This document shows positions 9,108 to 16,876 of a stretch of DNA of 64,000 bases, piece after piece. A program made the translations under genes and the position numbers. The DNA is from Actinomycetota bacterium. Lineage in GTDB: Bacteria; Actinomycetota; Thermoleophilia; BMS3ABIN01. The notes beneath the pieces were generated by a model. It made no database searches and was not told where the DNA came from. It saw only the letters and a program-made list of their open reading frames with translations. Where the stretch lies: NCBI GenBank assembly GCA_023382335.1, contig JAMCPM010000014.1:57337-121336 (forward strand), in the 5' to 3' direction. Position 1 is the stretch's first letter. Each line of letters opens with the position of its first letter.

Positions 9108-9136
9108 TTGATAAAGATCTATCCGCGTGGTACGAT
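9108..9136 (+). promoter_or_regulatory. Candidate promoter of the secreted repeat-protein gene
   Basis: TTGATA (9108-9113) and TACGAT (9131-9136) are separated by 17 bp, just after the penicillin-binding protein stop codon. A hairpin plus T-tract follows before the next start, so transcripts from here would meet a terminator-like element in their leader. Confidence 0.4.
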
Positions 9137-9147
9137 TAGAACGATTT

Positions 9148-9179
9148 AGGGCCGCTGGTTTCAGTGCGCCCTTTTTTTA
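9148..9179 (+). terminator. Rho-independent terminator after the penicillin-binding protein gene
   Basis: AGGGC (9148-9152) pairs with GCCCT (9168-9172), extended by a GC/GC step beyond a bulged C, and is followed by seven T residues. It probably ends transcription of the upstream gene. Confidence 0.65.
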
Positions 9180-9212
9180 TTGTCGCTCCAGGGGGTCTGT
9201 CGGGAAGTTGGA

Positions 9213-10814
9213 TTGGCCGGTTCAATAATCAAACAACCACTGCGGCTGGGCTTGCTGTTGCTGATACTTTTCGGTTTTATCGCCGCGCTTCTGGCCGCCC
9301 AGATAATACTGTCTGATTCTTCCGAACAGGCTGCAAACGGGCCGATTGCCGAACAGGCAGGCGCCGTCACCACCTCGTCCGGCGTCAACGGGCCGGTCCC
9401 CGCGGTCCCCGGTGCAACTCCAGGCGGCGCTCCAGGCGGCGCTTTCGGCGCAGGGCCTTCCGTTTTCACCAATCTCGATACCGAATCGCCCCAGGCCGGC
9501 TCCGATGGCGCGGACTCATCGGGCCGGGGGCCGGCATCACCAGCCTCTACAGGGTCGCTCTCCGGACATGTGGTTTCCGGTCTGCCCGTGGGGTCGCCTC
9601 TGGCCCGTATCACCGTTTACCTTGCCGACAGCACCGGGGCCTTTACCGGCCCCAGCGCCAGAACCGCGGTAGACGGCGGCTTTGAATTCCCGGGCCTGGC
9701 TCCCGGAGATTACCGACTCTTTTTCTTCGACTCGGCCGGCGTCTGGAAGTCGGCCTGGTACGGCGGAGCGCCGCCTGCCGGCCTGACCATTCATATCGCT
9801 GCCGGCGGAGCGGTTTCCATCAGCCAGGCGCTGCTGCCGGCTGAAGCCACTGACGGCTCCATCTCCGGGCATGTTTCTGACGGTTCCGGCAAGGGCCTCA
9901 CCGGGGTCAGCGTGCTTGCCTACCTTGTTGACGAAGCTGCCGGGGTCAAGCTGCTGTTCCAGAGCGAGGTTGTCACGGACGCGAACGGCGATTACCGCAT
10001 CACCGGTCTGCCACCCGCGAGTTCGTCGACCGGAAGCGGCAAGGCCGCGGGGTACAAGATAGAATTCGTGCCGGCCAGGGACGGCTACGCCAGCCAATGG
10101 TTCTCGGACCAACCCACCTACCAGACGGCCAAGATCATCGAGCTTCATGCGGGCGAGACGGCTGGCGGCGTCGACGCCTGCCTCGGAGGCGGCGGAACCG
10201 TCTCCGGCAGGGTGACCATCGAAAACGGCAACAAGCCGGCTGCCTTTGTGATGGTTGACATCTTTGATGAAGCGGGAATCATCGTCGACACGCAGTTGAC
10301 CACGGCGGATGGCTACTACAGGAGCGACCCGCTGCCGGCCGGAGCCTACGCCATCCGGGTAACGTCACGCTCTTCCCAGTATGAGGGCGAGTGGTATAAC
10401 AACGGGAAGGACTTCGCCAGCGCCGACAAGGTCGCGGTTTTATCGGGAAAAGACTGCGGCGGCATCGACATCAATCTCGATCCGCCTCCGCCGCCCGCGC
10501 CGCCGGAACCGCCGGCGTTGCATGGCGCGGCTCCGGCTACCGAATCGGCAATTAAATCGGCAACCGAAGCGACAACCGGAGCGGCTCCCGAATCAGACGA
10601 AAAGTCAACCACCTCATCAGCCTCGCCGGGAGGTCCGGGCGACGGCATCAGCGGTCGGTCTTTGCCGGGAAACGAAGGGCAGGGAAATAGTGGTTCCGGA
10701 ACCGGGGGGCATGGGTCTTCAGGAGCGGCCTCAACGGGAGCTTCGCCGGAAGGAACTTCCCTAGCCGGAGCGCTTGCTACTGCCCACCAGCATCAAAAGC
10801 AGCTCATCGGTTAG
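9213..10814 (+). CDS. Secreted or anchored protein with carboxypeptidase-regulatory-like repeats
   Basis: This protein of about 533 residues has one N-terminal hydrophobic helix (LRLGLLLLILFGFIAALLAA) and a Gly/Pro/Ala-rich linker. Three beta-sandwich repeats of about 100-130 residues follow, each beginning GSxSGHV or TVSGRV and containing a GxYRxxxLPxG-like turn, as in carboxypeptidase regulatory-like (CarboxypepD_reg) domains. The last ~100 residues are Pro-, Ser-, Thr- and Gly-rich and lack a sorting motif. I chose TTG 9213, preceded by GGGAAG, over TTG 9180, which lies on the T-tract of the upstream terminator. A cell-surface structural or adhesive role is inferred. Its 3' end overlaps the convergent roadblock gene by 54 bp. 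Confidence 0.75.
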   Translation: MAGSIIKQPLRLGLLLLILFGFIAALLAAQIILSDSSEQAANGPIAEQAGAVTTSSGVNGPVPAVPGATPGGAPGGAFGAGPSVFTNLDTESPQAGSDGADSSGRGPASPASTGSLSGHVVSGLPVGSPLARITVYLADSTGAFTGPSARTAVDGGFEFPGLAPGDYRLFFFDSAGVWKSAWYGGAPPAGLTIHIAAGGAVSISQALLPAEATDGSISGHVSDGSGKGLTGVSVLAYLVDEAAGVKLLFQSEVVTDANGDYRITGLPPASSSTGSGKAAGYKIEFVPARDGYASQWFSDQPTYQTAKIIELHAGETAGGVDACLGGGGTVSGRVTIENGNKPAAFVMVDIFDEAGIIVDTQLTTADGYYRSDPLPAGAYAIRVTSRSSQYEGEWYNNGKDFASADKVAVLSGKDCGGIDINLDPPPPPAPPEPPALHGAAPATESAIKSATEATTGAAPESDEKSTTSSASPGGPGDGISGRSLPGNEGQGNSGSGTGGHGSSGAASTGASPEGTSLAGALATAHQHQKQLIG

Positions 10815-11075
10815 CAGCGCCAGAGTAAGTTTGCGCACGGGAAACTCGAGGGCGAGCGAACTCGGCGGATCTGTTCCGAGCTCCTGTGAGAGGCCCATGG
10901 CGGAAGACATGATCGAAGCGGAATAAGCCGCCAGCGCTTCCAGGCCGAGATCGGCTCCGCCGGCCGAGGCGACCAGCAGCCCGTCCCTGGAGACCAGCGC
11001 CGCCGCGGCCACGCCCTCAACCTCCAGGTAAGGGGCGACGATCTGTTCCATCGGATGCAGGTTGTCCCTATTCAC
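10761..11075 (-). CDS. Roadblock/LC7-domain protein in the parAB operon
   Basis: This 104-residue single-domain protein has the Roadblock/LC7 fold signature: a central VEGVAAAALVSRDGLLVASAG strand-turn-strand near residues 19-38 and a closing beta strand KLTLALLTDELLLMLV. Such proteins form dimers and often act as regulators of small Ras-like GTPases (MglB in MglA polarity systems). Its ATG overlaps the parB stop by 4 bp, so it is translationally coupled to the chromosome-segregation genes. No small GTPase gene is nearby. A role in ParA/ParB regulation or cell polarity is inferred from context only. Confidence 0.8.
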   Translation of the reverse strand: MNRDNLHPMEQIVAPYLEVEGVAAAALVSRDGLLVASAGGADLGLEALAAYSASIMSSAMGLSQELGTDPPSSLALEFPVRKLTLALLTDELLLMLVGSSKRSG

Positions 11076-11980
11076 GAACTCTCGAGAACGTCGATCATCC
11101 GCCGCAGCTGTTCCTCACTTTCAAATTCCATCTCGACGCGGCCGCCCTTCGTTGCCCAGCGGACCTTCACCGGCAGCCGGAATGCCGAGTAGAGTGCGTC
11201 GGTGGTCTCGTCCATCAGTTCCTGTCCCACCGGCGAGGCAGCGATTTCACGGACATGGCGCTGCGCCGCGCCCTCCTTCTTCGCCAGCTCCTCCGCCTGC
11301 CTGACCGAAAGGCCTCTCTTGGCGATCTTGGCCGCGAGCTTGCGTTGCTTGAGGCGGTCGGGAACCGACAGCAGGGCTCGGCCATGTCCTTCGGAAAGCT
11401 TTCCCTTCTCGATCAGGTCCTGGACTTCATCCGGCAGGTCAAGCAGCCGCAGCGTATTGGCCACGGCCGAGCGGCTGCGCCCGAGCTTGCCGGCCAGCTG
11501 CTCCTGGGTGGCGCCAAAATCTTCCTGCAGGATCGCATAGGCCCTGGCGGTATCGATAGGGTTGAGGTCCTCACGGCTGAGGTTCTCGATCAGGGCCAGC
11601 TCCAGTGACTCGGCATCGCCGGCCTCGCGGATTATCGCCGGGATCTTCTCCAGCCCCGCCAGCCCGGCGGCTCGCCAGCGCCGCTCGCCGGCGACGAGCT
11701 CATAACCCTTACCCTGTCTGCGCACGACGACGGGCTGCACTAGGCCGACCGATTTGATCGACTCGGCAAGCTCGGCGAGCGCCTCGCCGTCGAAGACCGT
11801 CCGCGGCTGCTTGGGATTCCCCCGTATTTGATCTACAGGCAATAATTGGTATAAAGAATCTGAAATCGCCGGGGTGTCGCCCGCTAACGGCTGGTGTTGA
11901 CCAGGCGTATCAGAAGTGGTATCTCTTATCAGGGCTGACAGCCCGCGTCCCAACCCCTTGTTACCCTTGGTGTTACTCAC
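11072..11980 (-). CDS. parB: Chromosome partitioning protein ParB
   Basis: This 302-residue protein is a CTPase clamp that loads at parS sites and spreads on DNA to partition the origin region. The N-terminal CTP-binding domain shows GERRWRAA and ENLSREDLNPI; the helix-turn-helix segment (GKLGRSRSAVANTLRLL) follows at about 160-180, and a C-terminal dimerisation domain ends the protein. Length is normal. It overlaps parA by 8 bp upstream and the roadblock gene by 4 bp downstream. A perfect parS lies 3.1 kb away inside mnmG. Confidence 0.96.
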   Translation of the reverse strand: MSNTKGNKGLGRGLSALIRDTTSDTPGQHQPLAGDTPAISDSLYQLLPVDQIRGNPKQPRTVFDGEALAELAESIKSVGLVQPVVVRRQGKGYELVAGERRWRAAGLAGLEKIPAIIREAGDAESLELALIENLSREDLNPIDTARAYAILQEDFGATQEQLAGKLGRSRSAVANTLRLLDLPDEVQDLIEKGKLSEGHGRALLSVPDRLKQRKLAAKIAKRGLSVRQAEELAKKEGAAQRHVREIAASPVGQELMDETTDALYSAFRLPVKVRWATKGGRVEMEFESEEQLRRMIDVLESS

Positions 11981-12728
11981 GCTCGACCACCTCCGTGGCT
12001 AGATCGAAATACGCATCCGACCCTGCGCAGGTGGGATCGTAATGGGAAATCGGCATGCCAAAACTAGGTGCTTCGCTCAATCTGACATTTCGCGGAATAA
12101 TGGTACGGTAGGTGAGCTCGGGAAAATGGGAACGCACTTCCTGCACCACCTGGGTGGAGAGCCGGGTGCGCGGATCGTACATGGTCATCAGCAGGCCGGC
12201 GACCTCGAGCCGCGGATTGAGGCCCGCCCTGATCATCTCGACCGTCTGCATCAGCTGGCCCAGGCCCTCGAGAGCGTAATACTCACACTGTACCGGCACG
12301 ATGACCTTGTCGGCCGCAACCAGGGCGTTGAGCGTGAGCAGGCCCAGCGACGGCGGGCAGTCGATGAAAACGTAGTCGAAGTTGTCGGCTAACGTCAGGA
12401 GCGCGTCAGCCAGGATGAACTCGCGCCGCTCCCGGCCGGGGAGCTCGACAGACGTTCCTGCCAGGTCGCGCGTCGATGGGATCAGGTAAAGGTTCTGGAT
12501 GCTCGTGGAGATTATCGCGGCTGAGGCATCGCCGCCGGAGAATATATCGTATGAATTGGGACCGCCGGTTTCGTGCAACCCCAGCCCATGGGTGGCGTTG
12601 CATTGGGGATCGATGTCGATCAAAAGGACGGTGGCGCCTGCTTCAGCCAGGCACACAGCGGTGTTAACACAGGTCGTCGTCTTGCCCACGCCGCCTTTCT
12701 GGTTTGCCACAACATACGTTTTTCCCAA
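11973..12728 (-). CDS. parA: Chromosome partitioning ATPase ParA (Soj)
   Basis: This 251-residue deviant-Walker ATPase positions ParB-parS complexes. The Walker A motif KGGVGKTT (10-17), the Walker A' DIDPQCNAT, and the Walker B-like YVFIDCPPSLG are all present. The start is a TTG at 12728 (MGKTYVVANQKGG), with an AGGG-containing sequence upstream. It follows rsmG by 58 bp and overlaps parB, in the classical origin-proximal order. Confidence 0.96.
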   Translation of the reverse strand: MGKTYVVANQKGGVGKTTTCVNTAVCLAEAGATVLLIDIDPQCNATHGLGLHETGGPNSYDIFSGGDASAAIISTSIQNLYLIPSTRDLAGTSVELPGRERREFILADALLTLADNFDYVFIDCPPSLGLLTLNALVAADKVIVPVQCEYYALEGLGQLMQTVEMIRAGLNPRLEVAGLLMTMYDPRTRLSTQVVQEVRSHFPELTYRTIIPRNVRLSEAPSFGMPISHYDPTCAGSDAYFDLATEVVERE

Positions 12729-12786
12729 GACGACCCTGCCTGTATCAAGAATTGTATTGCTGACGCTGGAATTCTAACAGAAGCGG

Positions 12787-13536
12787 TTAATCGTGACCAG
12801 AGCCAGATAGGGGCCTCTTTTTTGCGATCCCGGGGCGGCGCGGGAAGCGTTCCGGAGTAGGAACAGACTTGACGATGGTCCAGACATTGAGGTTATTCGA
12901 ACCCGGATACGGTTCAACCGGGGTGACCGAGTCAAGCCGGGCTCCCAGTTCCCGGGCGGCGCTGGCGGCAGCAGCCTCGTCGCCTTCCTCGCGGGCGCCG
13001 CGCTGCAGAAGGGCGCTGCCAGACGGCATTAGCAGCGGCATGACGTATTCGATCACCAGTTGCAGGGAGCCGACGGCGCGGGCGAGGCCCAGATCGAAGG
13101 AATCACGGAAGTAAGTGCGCCCGGCTTCCTCGGCCCTCGCATTGATCACTTCCACATTTTTCATGCCCAGTTCGCGGGCTGCGGATGCGATGAATTCGCA
13201 CTTCCTGCCGTTGGCTTCAATCAGGCTGAATTTCTTTTCGGGAAGGGCTATCGCCAGAGGAATGCCGGGAAAACCGGCGCCGCTGCCAATATCGACGATA
13301 TTGGCAGCGGCGCTGAGCTCCCTGAAGGCCGTGAGGCTGAGGCTGTCCCTGAAATGGACCTCGACGATCTTTTCCTCACCTGTGACCGCTGTGAGATTGC
13401 GGTTGGAGGCGGCGCTAAGGATATCCAGAAGCCGCTCAAATGCGCGGATCTGCTCTTCGGTCAGCCTGAAATCTGCGCTGAGGCCGCTTTGCCAGCTCAC
13501 TCGTTGCACTCCCATGTCCGGGCATCGGAATGCCAA
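12787..13536 (-). CDS. rsmG: 16S rRNA (guanine(527)-N7)-methyltransferase RsmG
   Basis: This 249-residue SAM-dependent enzyme methylates G527 of 16S rRNA. The motif I region NIVDIGSGAGFPGIPLAIA and the downstream RAEEAGR segment identify the GidB family. The first ~15 residues are a poorly conserved extension; an internal start at the second in-frame Met is possible. The gene sits 42 bp after mnmG and 58 bp before parA, in the standard mnmG-rsmG-parA-parB order. Confidence 0.94.
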   Translation of the reverse strand: MAFRCPDMGVQRVSWQSGLSADFRLTEEQIRAFERLLDILSAASNRNLTAVTGEEKIVEVHFRDSLSLTAFRELSAAANIVDIGSGAGFPGIPLAIALPEKKFSLIEANGRKCEFIASAARELGMKNVEVINARAEEAGRTYFRDSFDLGLARAVGSLQLVIEYVMPLLMPSGSALLQRGAREEGDEAAAASAARELGARLDSVTPVEPYPGSNNLNVWTIVKSVPTPERFPRRPGIAKKRPLSGSGHD

Positions 13537-13578
13537 ATCATCGATTGCATACCATGGCGCGGGCGTCGGAATGCGAAA

Positions 13579-15495
13579 TCATCCGCCGCATGCCTTGAGA
13601 TAGATGGAAAGCACTGATATATCCGCGGGCGAGACGCCGGCGATGCGCGAGGCCTGGCCTAGTGAGGCCGGCCGCAGACGTAAAAGTTTCTCACGGGCCT
13701 CTCTTGTGACGCCCTTGAGGTTTTCATAAGCGAAATCATCGGGTATGAGCGTTTTTTCCATTCTAAGCTGCCGGTCGATCTGCTGCAGCTGGCTGGAGAT
13801 GTAGCCCTCATACTTGATCGTGACCTCGGCGCGCCCGGAAATTTCCGGATCGGTATTATCGGTGAGCGTGGCAAAATCGTCCTCGGCGTGCTGATTTCCA
13901 TCAAGATTGCTCCGCAAGCCATCGATTGTGACGTGTGGCCTCTTTATGAGCTTTAACGCTGGTTGTGGCTCTGAGATGGGAGAACTGCCGGCATCCGACA
14001 GATAACTGTTTAGAGAGGGAGTGGGCTTGACTCGCGCAAACCGCAATTTTTTCAGGAAGTGCGCGGTCTGTTCCCGGCGGGCCTCAATGAAGTCCATTTC
14101 CTTATCAGCGATCAGGCCCAGGCTGTGCCCGAGCGGAGAAAGGCGGTCGTGAGCGTTGTCATGCCGCAAAAGCAGGCGGTGCTCTGCGCGCGAAGTGAAC
14201 ATCCGGTAGGGTTCGTCCACCCCTTTGGTCACCAGATCGTCGACAAGGACACCGATATAGGCCTCGCTACGATTTAGAACCACGGCTTCGCCGCCCTTTA
14301 TCGCCTGAGCGGCGTTGATCCCGGCCATCAGGCCTTGCGCCGCCGCCTCCTCATAGCCGCTGGTGCCGTTGATCTGTCCGGCAAGGAACAGCCGTCTGAC
14401 CGGCTTTGTCTCCAGGCTCAGCTTCAGCTGGCTGGGAAAGATGTAATCATACTCGACCGCATAGCCCGGGCGCATCAGCCGGGCGTTTTCCAGGCCCGGT
14501 GTGGCATTGATCACCTTTTCCTGCACCCAAACGGGCAGGCTTGTCGTCAGACCCTGCAGATATAGCTCTGTCGTGTGGCGCCCCTCGGGCTCGACAAAGA
14601 CCGGATGGCGCGGCCGTTCCGGAAAGTTCATCACCTTGCGGTCGATGGAGGGGCAGTAGCGGGGCCCTTTTCCGTTGATGGAGCCGGTTTTGATGGGCGA
14701 GAGATGGAGATATTTCCGGACGACCTCATGGGTCCTGGCGCTGGTGTATGTCAGATAACAGGGAATCTGCTCGTCGCTCCGCCGCTGTGAAAATGGCGAG
14801 AACATGGCCGGATTGCTGTCGCCTGGCTCGAGGACCATCCTTTCGGGGTTGATCGTGCGGGCATCGGTGCGGGGAGGCGTGGCCGATTGAAAACGGCCGA
14901 GCTCCAGGCCGGCGGTCTCGAGGCTGGCCGAAAGCTGTGTAGCCGGCGGCTCTCCCATTCGCCCCGCGGGGAATCGCAGTTCGCCGACGACGATCATTCC
15001 TCTGAGAAAAGTGCCGCAGGCCAGAACGACGGATCCGGCCTCGATCCGGCTGCCGTCGGTGAGCGTAACGCCGGTGATTGTTTCACGTGAAACATTGATG
15101 GCGGCGGCGATCCCTTCCATGATCTTCAGCTTGGGCTGCGCCGCCAGGGCCATCTTCATGTTGTCCTCGTAGACCTTCTTGTCCGCCTGCGCCCGCAGGG
15201 CCCTGACCGCCGGGCCCTTGCCGGTATTCAACATCTTCATCTGGATGAAAGAGCGGTCGGTGTTCCGTCCCTGTTCGCCACCGAGGGCGTCGATCTCGCG
15301 CGTGAGCTGCCCCTTGCCGACGCCGCCGACGGCGGGGTTGCAGGGCATGAGCGCAATCTTTTCGAGGTTGATAGTGAGCAAAAGTGTGTTACAGTTCATG
15401 CGCGCCGAAGCCAGAGCCGCTTCGCAGCCGGCATGGCCGCCGCCTACGACAATCACGTCAAATTCCAATTTGTCGCTAACAGCCGGTCTCATCAT
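13579..15495 (-). CDS. mnmG: tRNA uridine 5-carboxymethylaminomethyl modification enzyme MnmG
   Basis: This 638-residue FAD/NADH enzyme acts with MnmE to build the cmnm5 modification on the wobble uridine of several tRNAs. The FAD motif [14 protein letters not shown] is at residues 17-30. Both catalytic cysteines are present: C52 in MPCNPAVGG and the one in GPRYCPSI. The C-terminal helical domain that contacts MnmE and tRNA is complete. The start overlaps the preceding MnmG-like gene by 20 bp. A perfect parS site lies within the reading frame, where it is read as NVSRET. Confidence 0.96.
   Translation of the reverse strand: MMRPAVSDKLEFDVIVVGGGHAGCEAALASARMNCNTLLLTINLEKIALMPCNPAVGGVGKGQLTREIDALGGEQGRNTDRSFIQMKMLNTGKGPAVRALRAQADKKVYEDNMKMALAAQPKLKIMEGIAAAINVSRETITGVTLTDGSRIEAGSVVLACGTFLRGMIVVGELRFPAGRMGEPPATQLSASLETAGLELGRFQSATPPRTDARTINPERMVLEPGDSNPAMFSPFSQRRSDEQIPCYLTYTSARTHEVVRKYLHLSPIKTGSINGKGPRYCPSIDRKVMNFPERPRHPVFVEPEGRHTTELYLQGLTTSLPVWVQEKVINATPGLENARLMRPGYAVEYDYIFPSQLKLSLETKPVRRLFLAGQINGTSGYEEAAAQGLMAGINAAQAIKGGEAVVLNRSEAYIGVLVDDLVTKGVDEPYRMFTSRAEHRLLLRHDNAHDRLSPLGHSLGLIADKEMDFIEARREQTAHFLKKLRFARVKPTPSLNSYLSDAGSSPISEPQPALKLIKRPHVTIDGLRSNLDGNQHAEDDFATLTDNTDPEISGRAEVTIKYEGYISSQLQQIDRQLRMEKTLIPDDFAYENLKGVTREAREKLLRLRPASLGQASRIAGVSPADISVLSIYLKACGG
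15079..15094. promoter_or_regulatory. parS: parS centromere site, perfect 16-bp palindrome
   Basis: TGTTTCACGTGAAACA is the canonical bacterial parS sequence recognised by ParB. It lies inside mnmG, about 3.1 kb from parB, as expected for origin-proximal parS sites. This is the only perfect copy I found in the window. Confidence 0.95.
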
Positions 15496-16876
15496 CGATC
15501 CTGACCGTCACGGGACGGATCTTCTTGTTGACTATCCGGTCAAGTAGTGTGGTAACAAGCCTGTGTTCATCTGTCAACACCGGCGGAGTCGAGGCGTCAG
15601 CTGCCCGGCCGGCGGCGCCTGCTGTTTCGCCGGCGGCGCCATTTAACGCCCGGCTTGCGGCGCTCCGGCCGGCCAGGAATCCCAGAACCGCCGCTTCGGA
15701 GTAGTTGCAGCAGCCCGCGGCGCGGCCGGCGAAGAAAATCCCCCGGCCTCGTGCGTCCACGACTTCGAGGTCCGTTCCCACCTGTCCTGAGGCCAGCACG
15801 TCATGCCGGACCGCATAGGAGGCGCGGGTTATCCAGGCATCGACGAAGCCGTCATTCTTCCTCAGCTCTTCCAGCTGGCTGCCGCGGTCATCCCGGGTCT
15901 CAAAACCGAAAGCCAGAAATTCATCCAGCTGGGATCCGTCGCGGCGAAGGCGGCTGTCGCTGGAGATCCTGGAGCCAGGTTCGGCCCTGGAGAGCAGGGC
16001 CTCAAGACCGCGTGCAGACACCCGGGGAGACGTCCGCCCTGTCACCTCAACCAGTTCCAAACCCATCATTTGCAGGTATTTTGGCAGAGAATTCGATGGT
16101 ATCTCCGCCCAGCGGCCGCCGGGGCTGACTCCATCAGCCTCGATGACGCAACCGTTCAGGAAGGTGCCGGCCGCCACGACCACCGTCGCCGCCGCGAATT
16201 CTTCCCCGAGCCGCGAGGTCAGCTTCCAGCCGCCCGTGCAGGGCTCGAGTTCGGTGACCAGGGCCTGACGGAGAAAGACGCCATCATGATGCTCGAGCAG
16301 TTCCTTCCAGGCAAGTCCCAGCCGGCGGCGATCTACGAGGACCCTGCCCTCGACGAGGATCCTGCCCTCGACGAGGACCCTGCCCTCGACGTTGTCTGTT
16401 CCGGCAACGGCGTCTGTATCGAAGCCGCCCTGGGCAGATCCGTCCCGGGCAACGGCGTCTGTATCGAAGCCGCCCTGGGCAGATCCGTCCCGGGCAACGG
16501 CGTCTGTATCGAAGCCGCCCGGGGCGATGGCGCCCGCGCCATTGTCCGCCGTCCCCAGGATCACCGGAAGCTGTCCGCCCAGCGATTCAAGCTCGGCCAG
16601 CAGCCGGCCGCGGCGGTCCTGAAGGTCGTCAACAAGCACCGGTGACGCCGGGGGAAAGCCGACCATGTCAAGATTTATTGTAAGGCAGAGGGTGCGGGCG
16701 CCGGCGCGCGCCGAAGCCAGAGCCGCTTCGCAGCCGGCGGGCCCGGCTCCTATCACGGCGACGTCGAAATCATTCCCGGGCGGCTGCTCGGCTTCCTGCC
16801 GCTGTTCAGGCTTCGCCGGCGGATGATTTTCCGGACGCTGCTCACGATCCGGCCCCTGCTGCGTATCCGGATTCAT
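15476..16876 (-). CDS. MnmG-like FAD-dependent oxidoreductase (catalytic cysteines absent)
   Basis: This 466-residue paralogue of MnmG lies between mnmE and mnmG. The start ATG 16876 overlaps the mnmE stop by one base (TGATG). After a ~36-residue polar extension comes [20 protein letters not shown], a FAD site almost identical to that of MnmG. The catalytic MPCNPA motif is replaced by FPPASPV (residues 74-80, Cys to Ala), the GPRYCPSI motif is missing and the C-terminal helical domain is absent. The insertion at about residues 117-180 is made of in-frame tandem repeats ([15 protein letters not shown] three times, then EGRxLV units). The Rossmann-like C-terminal FAD motif ([19 protein letters not shown]) is kept. 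It probably binds FAD but cannot perform the normal MnmG chemistry; a role as MnmE/MnmG partner or regulator is a guess. Confidence 0.8.
   Translation of the reverse strand: MNPDTQQGPDREQRPENHPPAKPEQRQEAEQPPGNDFDVAVIGAGPAGCEAALASARAGARTLCLTINLDMVGFPPASPVLVDDLQDRRGRLLAELESLGGQLPVILGTADNGAGAIAPGGFDTDAVARDGSAQGGFDTDAVARDGSAQGGFDTDAVAGTDNVEGRVLVEGRILVEGRVLVDRRRLGLAWKELLEHHDGVFLRQALVTELEPCTGGWKLTSRLGEEFAAATVVVAAGTFLNGCVIEADGVSPGGRWAEIPSNSLPKYLQMMGLELVEVTGRTSPRVSARGLEALLSRAEPGSRISSDSRLRRDGSQLDEFLAFGFETRDDRGSQLEELRKNDGFVDAWITRASYAVRHDVLASGQVGTDLEVVDARGRGIFFAGRAAGCCNYSEAAVLGFLAGRSAASRALNGAAGETAGAAGRAADASTPPVLTDEHRLVTTLLDRIVNKKIRPVTVRIDDETGC
16333..16520. repeat. In-frame tandem repeats within the MnmG-like gene
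   Basis: Three copies of an 18-bp unit (about 16333-16390, GAGGAYCCTGCCCTCGAC) are followed by two full and one partial copies of a 45-bp unit (16403-16447, 16448-16492, 16493-16520). Units are multiples of three, so the frame is preserved. They encode the insertion that separates the two halves of the FAD fold. Confidence 0.9.

Noticed and set aside
12729..12786. Replication origin near parA
   Set aside because: No dnaA gene or cluster of TTATCCACA-type DnaA boxes occurs in the window.
16333..16520. CRISPR-like repeats
   Set aside because: Repeats are contiguous, in frame and lack unique spacers, so this is a coding tandem repeat.
15476..16876. TrmFO-type methyltransferase
   Set aside because: The FAD region and downstream sequence match MnmG, and the TrmFO-specific motifs are not seen.
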